A stretch of DNA of 44,057 nucleotides from Elusimicrobiota bacterium. Lineage in GTDB: Bacteria; Elusimicrobiota; UBA5214; JBBAAG01. Below the pieces are notes generated by a model, which worked only from the letters and a program-made list of their open reading frames with translations, made no database searches and had not been told where the DNA came from. Shown piece by piece: positions 17,866 through 25,864 of the stretch. The DNA lies in assembly GCA_041658405.1 (NCBI GenBank), contig JBBAAG010000016.1:1-44057 (forward strand), read 5' to 3'. Both the position numbers and the translations under genes were made by a program. Every line of letters begins with the position of its first letter. The stretch's first letter is position 1.

Positions 17866-18890
17866 TTATTAAACAACCTTTGGTTCACATGAATCCAGTC
17901 CACCAACTTTGTAATACCTTCCACAGGCTTCACCTTAGGTGACCATTTAAGATTTTTTGCAGCTTTCCTTATATCGCACACAAAATACTTTAGATCGCCG
18001 TACCGTCCCGGTGCAAACTTAACGTCAACCTTCTTCCCGACAATATTTTCAATAACCTTGATTGATTCAAGTAACGATATCATTGTCATCTTACCCCCGC
18101 CGATATTATAAATTCCGGGTACAGGATGTTTTCGAAAGGCATCAAATGCTTGGACAACATCTTCTGCATAAATAATATCTCTCAACTGTTTACCGGTACC
18201 AAATATTGTCATGGGTATTCCCAACACAGCGCGGATACAAAAATTAGCAACCCAGCCATGGTCCTCACCACCCAACTGCCTTGGACCATATAGACCGGTA
18301 AGACGAAAACTTGCAGCTCTAATCTTATATGTTTCAATGTACGTCCTAACATAAATATCTGCACTTGCTTTTGATGCATGCAATGGTGTTAACCACCCAC
18401 CCAGGGTAGGATACTCCTCATCAATCCCTACGGGATTACGCAAATACCTAGTTTTCCCTGATTTAAGCTCGTCATTAATTTTGTTACCGTACACGTGAAC
18501 AGTAGCACAGGAAACAACAGGGATTTTAAACTTTCTCGCAGCTTCTAAAACATTAAAAGTTCCCATAAGATTCGTTGTGATATCCAGTTCCGGTTCTTCC
18601 ATGCTTATGGTGACCGCCGGCTGAGCGGCGGTATGAACAATAAAACTGCTGCCATTAACATTGTCAAACAAATGTTCTTTATTTCGTACATCACCTTTTA
18701 CAACATTTACTCCAATAGATTTAAGGTAGTCAGTATTATAATTTCTCGCTTTTTCAACGTTATATCCGGTACGCATAAGTTCATGTTTTGTCATGTTGTC
18801 ATACGCAACAACTTTCACACCCTTTTTCGCATAATACTCGCAAACCCATGAACCAAGGAATCCACAACCGCCAGTAACTATTATTTTCAT
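17862..18890 (-). CDS. NAD-dependent nucleotide-sugar epimerase/dehydratase (extended SDR)
   Basis: A 342-residue extended short-chain dehydrogenase. The NAD-binding motif VTGGCGFLG (5-13) is intact, with Asp31 for the adenosine ribose, GDVRNKEHL, HTAAQPAVTIS and SCATVHVYG (127-135). Overall it resembles CDP-paratose 2-epimerase/UDP-glucose 4-epimerase relatives. At the active-site YxxxK position the sequence reads PLHASK (169-174), so Leu170 stands where Tyr is expected while Lys174 is kept. Start ATG 18890 is chosen over GTG 18899 because AAGGAG is 11 bases from the ATG but only 2 from the GTG, and the Rossmann strand begins at once. It is coupled by ATGA to the nucleotidyltransferase. Its exact sugar is unknown. 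Confidence 0.88.
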   Translation of the reverse strand: MKIIVTGGCGFLGSWVCEYYAKKGVKVVAYDNMTKHELMRTGYNVEKARNYNTDYLKSIGVNVVKGDVRNKEHLFDNVNGSSFIVHTAAQPAVTISMEEPELDITTNLMGTFNVLEAARKFKIPVVSCATVHVYGNKINDELKSGKTRYLRNPVGIDEEYPTLGGWLTPLHASKASADIYVRTYIETYKIRAASFRLTGLYGPRQLGGEDHGWVANFCIRAVLGIPMTIFGTGKQLRDIIYAEDVVQAFDAFRKHPVPGIYNIGGGKMTMISLLESIKVIENIVGKKVDVKFAPGRYGDLKYFVCDIRKAAKNLKWSPKVKPVEGITKLVDWIHVNQRLFNK

Positions 18891-18964
18891 TACTATCACT
18901 ACTCCTTATAAATATAAACAATTAATATACAAAATAGGCGAGAATAATTCAATTACACGCTTTA

Positions 18965-20125
18965 TTAACGATTAAGCGTTTGTTCAAATTTATTTATCAT
19001 TTCGTCAACGTATTTATCCCAGGTAAGATTCTCATGTACCCACTTCATACCTTCTCCAGCAATCTTCTGCCAGGTAGAGTGGTTATCAAACACTTGCTGT
19101 AACGCATTCCCAAAGTCATTAGTTACAACTCCTAAATTCTTAGACTTTATCAACCCCGCAGCACCCATTGTAGTAGAAACCACTACAGGCTTCGCACAGG
19201 ATATAGCTTCAAACGGCGCAAGCCACCCCCCCTGCTCCTTAACGGGGAACACACACACATCCGCGATGTTATATAACTTCGCAAGTTCAGTTTTGCCTAC
19301 GATACCCGTATAAACCACACGGGATTCCATACCGTAACTTTTCACAGCGTCAACAACCTCATTATAATACTTTGTATCCTTATTCCCCACCAATACCAAA
19401 ACTGCGTCAACACCATTTTTACAGATATTATTCAATGCATTAACTGACGCCAATTGATTTTTTTGAGGAGACAAAACCCCTGCCTGTAACACAATTCTTT
19501 TTTCGAAAGGAATTTTGTATTTTTCGCGCAATTCTTTCGCGTCAACTTTTTGAGCATAAAATATTTCAGTACTTATTCCATAAGGGATCACCACAGAATC
19601 TCTCCGACCATAACGTTCCTCAACCCTGCTGAAATTATTTTCGTCCGCAACGATCAGAGTATCAACTGAACTATTAATGATCTCTCTATCAACTTTCAAT
19701 CCCACCCAGCGAAACAGTTTCATTATCAAAGATGGACGTAAATTATTCACCAGGTCAGGAGGTTCATTACACAACCACACTACAGGTTTATCTAAACCAT
19801 GCACGGCAATACTAGCAGGGAAATTATGGGTATTAATTATATCAAACTCGCGGTAACAACTCTTTATAAGTTTCCGTAACCACCAGTATTCATCAAGAAT
19901 TCCCATCGCTGCTGTAATTCCCGTACTTCTGAATGCATACGGAAACACTTTTGGAGGCAGTACAAATTCAACACCAGGACACAATCCGCGTACTTCTTCG
20001 GAAACATTCAGAGTAACAACCTTAGTTCCAATCCCGCGTTTAAGCAACCCTAGCGCGAGTTCCCGTACGACCGATTCCGCCCCGCCGTATACGCTCATGT
20101 ACCTATTTACGATCAAAACTTTCAT
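18965..20125 (-). CDS. GT4-family (GT-B fold) glycosyltransferase
   Basis: A 386-residue retaining glycosyltransferase. The N-terminus reads VNRYMSVYGGAESVVRELA, the usual GGAE acceptor loop. The donor domain has LQAGVLSPQKNQ and the EX7E-type region KEQGGWLAPFEAISCAKPVV, followed by a Rossmann-like end. It is soluble or peripheral and should extend a lipid-linked glycan on the cytoplasmic side. Its ATG immediately follows the TAG stop of the B12 radical SAM gene (no gap). It is separated by 74 bases, with no clear regulatory signal, from the epimerase gene transcribed before it reaches the nucleotidyltransferase. Donor sugar unknown. Confidence 0.92.
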   Translation of the reverse strand: MKVLIVNRYMSVYGGAESVVRELALGLLKRGIGTKVVTLNVSEEVRGLCPGVEFVLPPKVFPYAFRSTGITAAMGILDEYWWLRKLIKSCYREFDIINTHNFPASIAVHGLDKPVVWLCNEPPDLVNNLRPSLIMKLFRWVGLKVDREIINSSVDTLIVADENNFSRVEERYGRRDSVVIPYGISTEIFYAQKVDAKELREKYKIPFEKRIVLQAGVLSPQKNQLASVNALNNICKNGVDAVLVLVGNKDTKYYNEVVDAVKSYGMESRVVYTGIVGKTELAKLYNIADVCVFPVKEQGGWLAPFEAISCAKPVVVSTTMGAAGLIKSKNLGVVTNDFGNALQQVFDNHSTWQKIAGEGMKWVHENLTWDKYVDEMINKFEQTLNR

Positions 20126-21565
20126 CTATTTATATCGCTTCAAGATAAGTTGTGAGAACACCCTAAACGCCGCTTTTACCTGCCATACCAGCTGGTTAAA
20201 AGAATCTAAACGAAATAAATGAGAAAACATATATGAAGGCCGTATATAAAAACTTTGGTAGGCATAGGACATAAAATCATGAAACTTCGTCCTATCCTTA
20301 CGAGTCCAGGAATGATCTTCCATCGGTATAGTTGGATTATTAACAAACTCACGCCAGAAATCTGTAAACTTATTTTCATCCAACCCTTGCTGGTAAAACA
20401 CGCTACCTGGTATAGGATGAAACATTCCAAATGCTATGTAGTCAAGTTTTAATGATTTAGCGTACTCCAATGTTATTTTAGTTTCTTCTTCAGTTTCGGT
20501 AGGTAAACCAAACATAAAATCCGCGTACGTATATATTCCGGCATCATATACCATAGCAATTGTTTTTCTTACTTCGTCTAGTACAAGTTTTTTATTTATT
20601 AACTGCTGTAACCGCGGATTACCAGTTTCAATCCCGAATTGTATCAACCTACATCCTGCTTTTTTCATTAACACAACCATTTCTTTATCCAAAACATCCG
20701 CACGGCTGCGGCAATGCCAACGGATCTTTAATCCGCGTCGTAATATTTCATTGCAGATATCCATTGCGCGCTGGCGGTTGGAAGTAAACAACTCGTCAAA
20801 CAACAGGAAATCTGTAATTTGATAATTATTATGCAGGTACTGAAGCTCGTTAACAACATTTACCGCAGAACGATACCTAACTTTTTGCCCGCTTTCGATA
20901 TTAGAACAAAAAAGACATTTAAACGGGCACCCTCTTGATGTAATAACTGTAGTTATAGGATTACGTTTAGCAAGTATAGATTTATACTTATTAACACTCA
21001 AAAGTTCACGTGCGGGATACGGCAGAGAGTCAATATCTTCTTCCCGCCCGCGGGTAAGCGGTTTTGAATAATTCGACTTTTTACTCCATATATTAGAAAT
21101 TTTTGAAATATCCGACACCCTATTTTCTGCTATACATTCAACAAGTTCAGTAAAACTATGTTCCCCCTCACCTGCCATAACATAATCAATCTCCGGCAGT
21201 TTAATAGTTTCTTCTGGATATAACATGACATGCGGCCCACCCGCAATTACAAGCGTTTTTGCGTTTAGCTGTTTAACACTTTTAGCAACTATTATACCGT
21301 CGTTGAGATAATAAGTTGAGAAATAAATACCGACTATATCAGGCTTTTCTTTGTCAATAAAACCCTTAACTTGCTCATGCGTATACTGTTCTGTACAAGC
21401 ATCTAATACTTTTATACCCACATTTTTAGAATGATTTTTGAGGTAACTTGCGATATACAACATCCCAATCGGCGGATAATTCCCGGCATCAGCTTCAATA
21501 TACACATGTGGAGTCACACCAAAAATATAATTTTCACGCGGAGGATAAATCAGCAGTATTTTCAT
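20126..21565 (-). CDS. B12-binding-domain radical SAM protein (second copy)
   Basis: A 479-residue radical SAM enzyme with an N-terminal B12-type Rossmann domain. It has YPPIGMLYIASYL, the strand VIAGGPHVMLYPEET (107-121) and AGEGEHSF (131-138); no DxHxxG motif is seen. The core cluster motif is SRGCPFKCLFC with Cys213, Cys217 and Cys220, then FLLFDELFTSN and FMFGLPTETEEE. The C-terminal end (FYIRPSYMFSHLF) lines up with that of the protein at 11991-13433, so the two are paralogues placed ~7 kb apart in the same cluster. Likely a radical-dependent modification of a lipid or sugar intermediate; the actual substrate cannot be read. A weak purine-rich stretch lies before ATG 21565, and the gene ends directly against the GT4 start. 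Confidence 0.9.
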   Translation of the reverse strand: MKILLIYPPRENYIFGVTPHVYIEADAGNYPPIGMLYIASYLKNHSKNVGIKVLDACTEQYTHEQVKGFIDKEKPDIVGIYFSTYYLNDGIIVAKSVKQLNAKTLVIAGGPHVMLYPEETIKLPEIDYVMAGEGEHSFTELVECIAENRVSDISKISNIWSKKSNYSKPLTRGREEDIDSLPYPARELLSVNKYKSILAKRNPITTVITSRGCPFKCLFCSNIESGQKVRYRSAVNVVNELQYLHNNYQITDFLLFDELFTSNRQRAMDICNEILRRGLKIRWHCRSRADVLDKEMVVLMKKAGCRLIQFGIETGNPRLQQLINKKLVLDEVRKTIAMVYDAGIYTYADFMFGLPTETEEETKITLEYAKSLKLDYIAFGMFHPIPGSVFYQQGLDENKFTDFWREFVNNPTIPMEDHSWTRKDRTKFHDFMSYAYQSFYIRPSYMFSHLFRLDSFNQLVWQVKAAFRVFSQLILKRYK

Positions 21566-21573
21566 ATTACAAC

Positions 21574-22713
21574 TTACTTTCTATACTTAATCTGCAGCAT
21601 ACTCGTGAGGAATGCCGAGAATATCGTTTGCAATCCAACGGTGATAAGCGTAACAGCGAGTAACGCAGTTTTTTGTTCAGCAAGCGCGCCAAAATTGTGT
21701 TGCATCCATGTGACAAGGATATAAAGAATTAACCCAATCCCTGCAAGTATCATAATTAACGATACTGCCGCTGCACGTTCAATCGAGAACACGCGGAGCA
21801 ACCATTTTGTCCGCCCGCTTTCCTCAAGCCCGATATTCAGAGCATACGATTTAGCGCATAATCCCAGGCTAAGTATCTGCCACCCAAGTATTGTCATCAT
21901 ACTGGCAAACACCATTACGTGTATACCCCATTCCCTACCGAATAATACCAGCGGGCCAAATAATGAAGTTATCAGCATAACTATTCCCGGAATAAACAAT
22001 AGCAGTCCGGGTAAAAGAAACAAATAGTTTGGGCTGTACAACAACATAAACCGTGTATGCCTCCACGCATCCCGTAAGCCCATAAGTTTTGACTCACCTC
22101 TACGCGGATAGTACGTTATTGGTATCTCCCCGATTTTTAGTTTAAGTTTAAGAGCATGAATAACCATTTCCGACGCGAACTCCATCCCAGTTGTCTGGAG
22201 GCCCATTTTTTTATATGCATCTTTAGTAAACGCGCGTAACCCGCAATGCGAGTCAGACACATTACCCCCGAAAAATACACGGAGTATCCCTGAGAGTATA
22301 GGATTACCGATATACCTGTGTGTCCACGACATCGCACCGGGCAAGATTTTTCCCTTAAACCTCGACCCCATCACAAGATCGTACCCACCGTCCTTTAAAA
22401 GCTTAACAAACTTATCAAGTTCAGAGAAATCGTAGGTATCGTCAGAATCTCCCATAATGATATACTTCCCGTAAGCATCATCGATCCCCCGGCGTAACGC
22501 GTTACCATACCCTTTCTCGGATTCATTAATTACCCGTGCACCAAGGTTTTTTGATAACTCAACTGACTTGTCAGTAGAACCGTTATCCACAACGATGACT
22601 TCACCAGGAAGGCCTGTCTTAGTAATACCTGCAAAACCTTTTTTTATACTTGCTTCAATCGTTTCTTCCTCGTTTAAACAGGGAAGTACTACGGATACTT
22701 GTATTTCTGTCAT
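21574..22713 (-). CDS. DPM1-like GT2 with C-terminal membrane domain
   Basis: A 379-residue enzyme. Residues 1-230 form a GT-A polyprenyl-phosphate sugar synthase: VVLPCLNEEETI, VVDNGSTDKS (40-49), MGDSDDTYDF with the DxD region (~91-100), SDSHCGLRAFTKDAY and YYPRRGESKL. Four hydrophobic segments follow, forming a membrane domain like that of the GtrB/dolichol-phosphate glucosyltransferase group. It would charge a polyprenyl phosphate with a hexose for periplasmic GT-C enzymes. A candidate promoter at 22771-22800 precedes it, and AAGGTGGTGA lies 10 bases before ATG 22713, the strongest ribosome-site match in this part. It therefore probably opens the transcription unit that runs to 17137 or further. 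Confidence 0.92.
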   Translation of the reverse strand: MTEIQVSVVLPCLNEEETIEASIKKGFAGITKTGLPGEVIVVDNGSTDKSVELSKNLGARVINESEKGYGNALRRGIDDAYGKYIIMGDSDDTYDFSELDKFVKLLKDGGYDLVMGSRFKGKILPGAMSWTHRYIGNPILSGILRVFFGGNVSDSHCGLRAFTKDAYKKMGLQTTGMEFASEMVIHALKLKLKIGEIPITYYPRRGESKLMGLRDAWRHTRFMLLYSPNYLFLLPGLLLFIPGIVMLITSLFGPLVLFGREWGIHVMVFASMMTILGWQILSLGLCAKSYALNIGLEESGRTKWLLRVFSIERAAAVSLIMILAGIGLILYILVTWMQHNFGALAEQKTALLAVTLITVGLQTIFSAFLTSMLQIKYRK

Positions 22714-22770
22714 AGTTTTGCGTTCACCACCTTTTTTATTAAATAATAAAAATTACGCGTTTGTTTAGGT

Positions 22771-22800
22771 ATTATACATAAAAATAAAATGTATATACAA
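22771..22800 (-). promoter_or_regulatory. Candidate sigma70-type promoter for the glycan cluster
   Basis: Reading the minus strand, TTGTAT at 22800-22795 is followed after 18 bases by a perfect TATAAT at 22776-22771, with TG directly before it. The box lies about 60 bases before ATG 22713 in the 118-base gap after the DUF2341 gene. The -10 match is perfect and the -35 is only half matched. The rest of the gap (22714-22831) holds an AT-rich leader and no gene, and no convincing rho-independent terminator was found. Confidence 0.5.
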
Positions 22801-22831
22801 GCAGCAGCTATACGACCTAGTATAAGTTTCG

Positions 22832-24112
22832 TTACTTAATTATTGCAAGTTTTCCGGTTTGTTTATTTCCATAGAAGTCCGTGATAACAAATATATATAC
22901 CCCGCTGGCAACCGGTTTGCCATTCTTGTTTTTTACATCCCAGTTTTCTGAAGAACCAGTATTATCCTTAGACCAAACTAATTCACCTTTTAAAGTATGA
23001 ACTTTAATACTTGCGCTTGAATTAAATCCTGAAAAAGTAATTACTGTGTCTCCATTAGATCCATTAAAAGGATTCGGTGATATTTTCACTTTTGAATTCG
23101 AGTTTGTTGATGGTAACAAATATTTTTCTTCTGATGTTGTTAATGAAATTGATGGCTCTGGATTCACATATTTACTAATATAAATATCATCAATTGACCA
23201 GTATGCATTTGTTGTATAAACAGATATTGTTCCCGATGTGTATTCAGTATCATAACCATTAAATACCAAGTTGCTATCTACGATACTTGATATATTTGGG
23301 CCATTCGCTATTATTTTTAAATCATGCCACTTATCTATCTGCCCAATTGAACTATAAGGAGCTGTAGCGAATAAAACCACTGGGCTCCAAAATGCCCCTC
23401 TAGCTTTTGAGAATTCATAACGGGAACCGGAATTACCAGCTATAACAATTCTGTAGGTATAAGCAGAACTAAGCCGTTCCCTAAATTGAATTCCTATAGA
23501 ATCGTTATAATACCCATCCCAACGATATCTTAACTTAAGACAAAAGTCCTTAACTACCAAATCGGAAATCTTTGCCATTGGTGGTGCAAATCCCAAATTC
23601 TTTTGTTGAAACACACCGTTTTGTACAGACCATCCTTCATTTACCATCCAAGTTGGACTAGCGGAAGAACCATTTATGTAATAACTAAAATCGTCATAGA
23701 AATCAAATACCGCGGCCCCGCTGCTCTTGGATACTGCGTTTGAGTTTCCGTAATACAAATAAATATCTTTTGTTCCGTTAGGTATATTTGGAAGTTTGAC
23801 CACAAATCCTGCGGTAGTTGAACTTGTTTTATCTTCCCAGTATCTCAATTCCGTAACATCATCGTTATCGACAAACCTTATATCCCCGAGATCATCACGC
23901 ATTTTTGCCTGAGAGACTAAGCTTGATGTATTTATAAGCCCTGTAGAACAAAATATCTGGTAATCAGACAATACACCGCTGCTGTTGGTAACTGTAAACT
24001 TCTGCCTATACTGCCAATCATTATTCCACCAGCAAAATGATACATCGCATAAAAACAATAATAAAGATAAAGCACTGGTAATAACATAATACTTCTTGAT
24101 GTTATCTTTCAT
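22832..24112 (-). CDS. Secreted DUF2341-domain protein with FlgD-like C-terminal sorting domain
   Basis: A 426-residue exported protein. A signal peptide is visible (Lys-rich start, hydrophobic core ~9-28). DUF2341 follows: WNNDWQYRQKFTVTN at the start and DIYLYYGNSNAVS near residue 125. A LamG-like/jelly-roll beta region (~140-330) contains WHDLKIIANG. The last ~80 residues are a FlgD-Ig/type A sorting-like domain (KISPNPFNG, VHTLKGELVWS, NWDVKNKNGKPVASGVYIF, ending KLAIIK). This tail marks cargo of Por-type secretion in Bacteroidota and is common on surface proteins of several candidate phyla. AAGGAG lies 9 bases before ATG 24112. It stands apart from the enzymes on both sides, with gaps of 118 and 124 bases. 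DUF2341 function is unknown; carbohydrate binding is a guess. Confidence 0.9.
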   Translation of the reverse strand: MKDNIKKYYVITSALSLLLFLCDVSFCWWNNDWQYRQKFTVTNSSGVLSDYQIFCSTGLINTSSLVSQAKMRDDLGDIRFVDNDDVTELRYWEDKTSSTTAGFVVKLPNIPNGTKDIYLYYGNSNAVSKSSGAAVFDFYDDFSYYINGSSASPTWMVNEGWSVQNGVFQQKNLGFAPPMAKISDLVVKDFCLKLRYRWDGYYNDSIGIQFRERLSSAYTYRIVIAGNSGSRYEFSKARGAFWSPVVLFATAPYSSIGQIDKWHDLKIIANGPNISSIVDSNLVFNGYDTEYTSGTISVYTTNAYWSIDDIYISKYVNPEPSISLTTSEEKYLLPSTNSNSKVKISPNPFNGSNGDTVITFSGFNSSASIKVHTLKGELVWSKDNTGSSENWDVKNKNGKPVASGVYIFVITDFYGNKQTGKLAIIK

Positions 24113-24236
24113 AGATATTTTCTCCTTCTATAGAATTTATAGAATGCTATTTAATACTACATTATTTGGTTATGTAATACAATCAACGCAGTGATAAACC
24201 AATTATTGAGTTACTTAATTCAACCTAACAGCGTGT

Positions 24237-25097
24237 TTACAGTTCTGATACCAAACGTTTAAGGTTCGCGATCCCGGTCTTAGACCCGAGCTTACACTCT
24301 TCCCCGCCTTCAAACTCAATTGAGAGATACCCTTCGTAGGTAGATTCTTTAATCACTTGCAGGACTGCACGGGTGTCAACATCCCCAAACCCAATAATTG
24401 CGCCACGAAGGTAATTACCATAAAGCGTATTAATCCATCCTTCACCGGGATATTGTTTACGGATATAAAAATCCTTAAAATGCACGTGCGATGCGAACCT
24501 AATATTGTTTTTTGTAGCCACTACAGGATCCTCATCCGCACAGAGAAAGTTGCCGATATCGATGGTCGTACGAAAATTCTCGCGTCCCACTGCGTTGATC
24601 AGCATCTGTACACGATCACTTTTCTGCATAAAAAACCCGTGGTTTTCAACACTGGTAGTAATCCCGTACTTTTTTGCATGATCCGCAATCTCACGGCATG
24701 CATCCGCTACTTTCGGAAGGTCTTTCATAAACTGTTCGATATTACAGTCCGGCTTTGGCCGTCCCGCAGCGTCATGCCGCATACGTTTAACTCCAAGCCG
24801 CGCACCGATCTCAACTTCCTTTTTCATGCGTTCAATCTCTGCGCGGTATTTCTCGTCAGTATCCTGTATAAAAGCTGCACCAATAGTATAACTCGCGATA
24901 TCAAGCTCACACGACTTTGCTTTCTCACGGATGTCATCCACAAGTTTTGGGTTATCCGCTAACCCGCCATAGGAAAGTTCAACAAACTCACCGCCATTAT
25001 CTTTAATCCACTGTATCGCTCCAAGGATATCAAACTCTTTTGCTTTGATTGCCCGTGACAAACTATACGTACTCAACCCTACTTTAAACCTGCTCAT
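24237..25097 (-). CDS. Sugar phosphate isomerase/epimerase-like TIM-barrel protein
   Basis: A 286-residue protein of the xylose-isomerase-like TIM-barrel/AP-endonuclease 2 superfamily. The N-terminus VGLSTYSLS is typical. The probable metal ligands are in place: Glu151 (SVENHG), Asp180 (TTIDIGN), His206 (ASHVHFKD) and Glu261 (SIEFEGG). Members isomerise or epimerise free sugars, inosols or hydroxypyruvate; more precise activity cannot be read. It is soluble and has no signal peptide. It is an outlier among glycan-assembly genes and could either make a precursor sugar or be an unrelated catabolic gene. ATG 25097 has AAAGGTG upstream at a long spacing. Downstream, 124 bases (24113-24236) hold only the ribosome site of the next gene and AT-rich DNA. 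Confidence 0.88.
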   Translation of the reverse strand: MSRFKVGLSTYSLSRAIKAKEFDILGAIQWIKDNGGEFVELSYGGLADNPKLVDDIREKAKSCELDIASYTIGAAFIQDTDEKYRAEIERMKKEVEIGARLGVKRMRHDAAGRPKPDCNIEQFMKDLPKVADACREIADHAKKYGITTSVENHGFFMQKSDRVQMLINAVGRENFRTTIDIGNFLCADEDPVVATKNNIRFASHVHFKDFYIRKQYPGEGWINTLYGNYLRGAIIGFGDVDTRAVLQVIKESTYEGYLSIEFEGGEECKLGSKTGIANLKRLVSEL

Positions 25098-25139
25098 AAT
25101 AATTTTAACACCTTTCTATAAAAACTCTAGTACCTTAAA

Positions 25140-25856
25140 TCATTTAAATAATAGTTTAACATATCCACCCAAAGTTTTGAATAACCGTAACTTACTTTTT
25201 CCTGGTTTAAGGTCGTACCTCAACACCAGCGGCACTTCCACAAGTTTTGGCTTGAACTCCAACAGTTTCATTAATAACTCAAATGTTGCCGCAAAATTAG
25301 TTTCAGTAACCAACTTATCACCGTACTTCATAAATGCTTTTTTAATAATCTCACCGCGTACCACGCGATAACCGCAGGTATAATCCCTTAGCCCGGGATA
25401 CGGATACCTTAACTGCAGAATAATCTTTGCGCATAAACTCAACACCCTGCGGTAAAATGCTAATCCCACGAGCTTTGCGCCAGGGACATATCTTGACGCT
25501 ATAATAATATCATACCCGCTCTTAACTTTTTCAATCATACCCGTTATTGAATCAACAGGATGTGTATCATCAGCATCCATAGTACATACAACATCATTAT
25601 CTTCTAACCCTATATTTACCACATATTTAATACCAGTCAACAAAGCTGTACCAAGCCCGGAATTAACCTTATGTTCAAGTAAAACAATATTTATTGTACT
25701 ACCCATCCTGGCAGCTACTTTTGAAGTATTATCTGTTGAACCATCATTAACCACTATAACTTTCACATTTGTTTTGGGTAGCAATACACTGAACTTGGGG
25801 ATTAACTTCTCTAACGCCGCAGCTTCATTATACGCCGGAAGTATTATATATATCAT
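25140..25856 (-). CDS. DPM1-like GT2 polyprenyl-phosphate glycosyltransferase
   Basis: A 238-residue GT-A transferase with IILPAYNEAAAL, VVNDGSTDNTS (36-45), CTMDADDTHPVD (91-102) and DYTCGYRVVRGE (~148-159), all typical of dolichyl/polyprenyl-phosphate mannosyl- and glucosyltransferases. No terminal membrane domain is present beyond one hydrophobic patch. ATG 25856 is chosen. The frame stays open upstream to a TTG at 25952, but that would add 32 unrelated residues translated from inside the YfhO gene, whereas ATG 25856 begins the canonical first strand 8 bases after the YfhO stop. The adjacency suggests it supplies lipid-phosphate sugar to the YfhO-type protein, repeating the GT2/GT-C pair at 6237-8938. 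Confidence 0.9.
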   Translation of the reverse strand: MIYIILPAYNEAAALEKLIPKFSVLLPKTNVKVIVVNDGSTDNTSKVAARMGSTINIVLLEHKVNSGLGTALLTGIKYVVNIGLEDNDVVCTMDADDTHPVDSITGMIEKVKSGYDIIIASRYVPGAKLVGLAFYRRVLSLCAKIILQLRYPYPGLRDYTCGYRVVRGEIIKKAFMKYGDKLVTETNFAATFELLMKLLEFKPKLVEVPLVLRYDLKPGKSKLRLFKTLGGYVKLLFK

Positions 25857-25864
25857 CCTTTTTG

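Noticed and set aside
18891..18964. Possible promoter or riboswitch between epimerase and GT4 genes
   Set aside because: The 74 bases are AT-rich with the epimerase ribosome site only; no convincing -35/-10 pair or paired structure could be defended.
22801..22831. Possible terminator hairpin after the DUF2341 gene (TATAC/GTATA with a 6-base loop)
   Set aside because: The stem has only five or six AT-rich pairs and no following T-tract directly after it, so it is too weak to call.
24357..24962. Plus-strand open frame of 201 codons opposite the TIM-barrel gene
   Set aside because: The minus-strand protein has all metal ligands and family motifs; the antisense frame has none and no ribosome site was seen.
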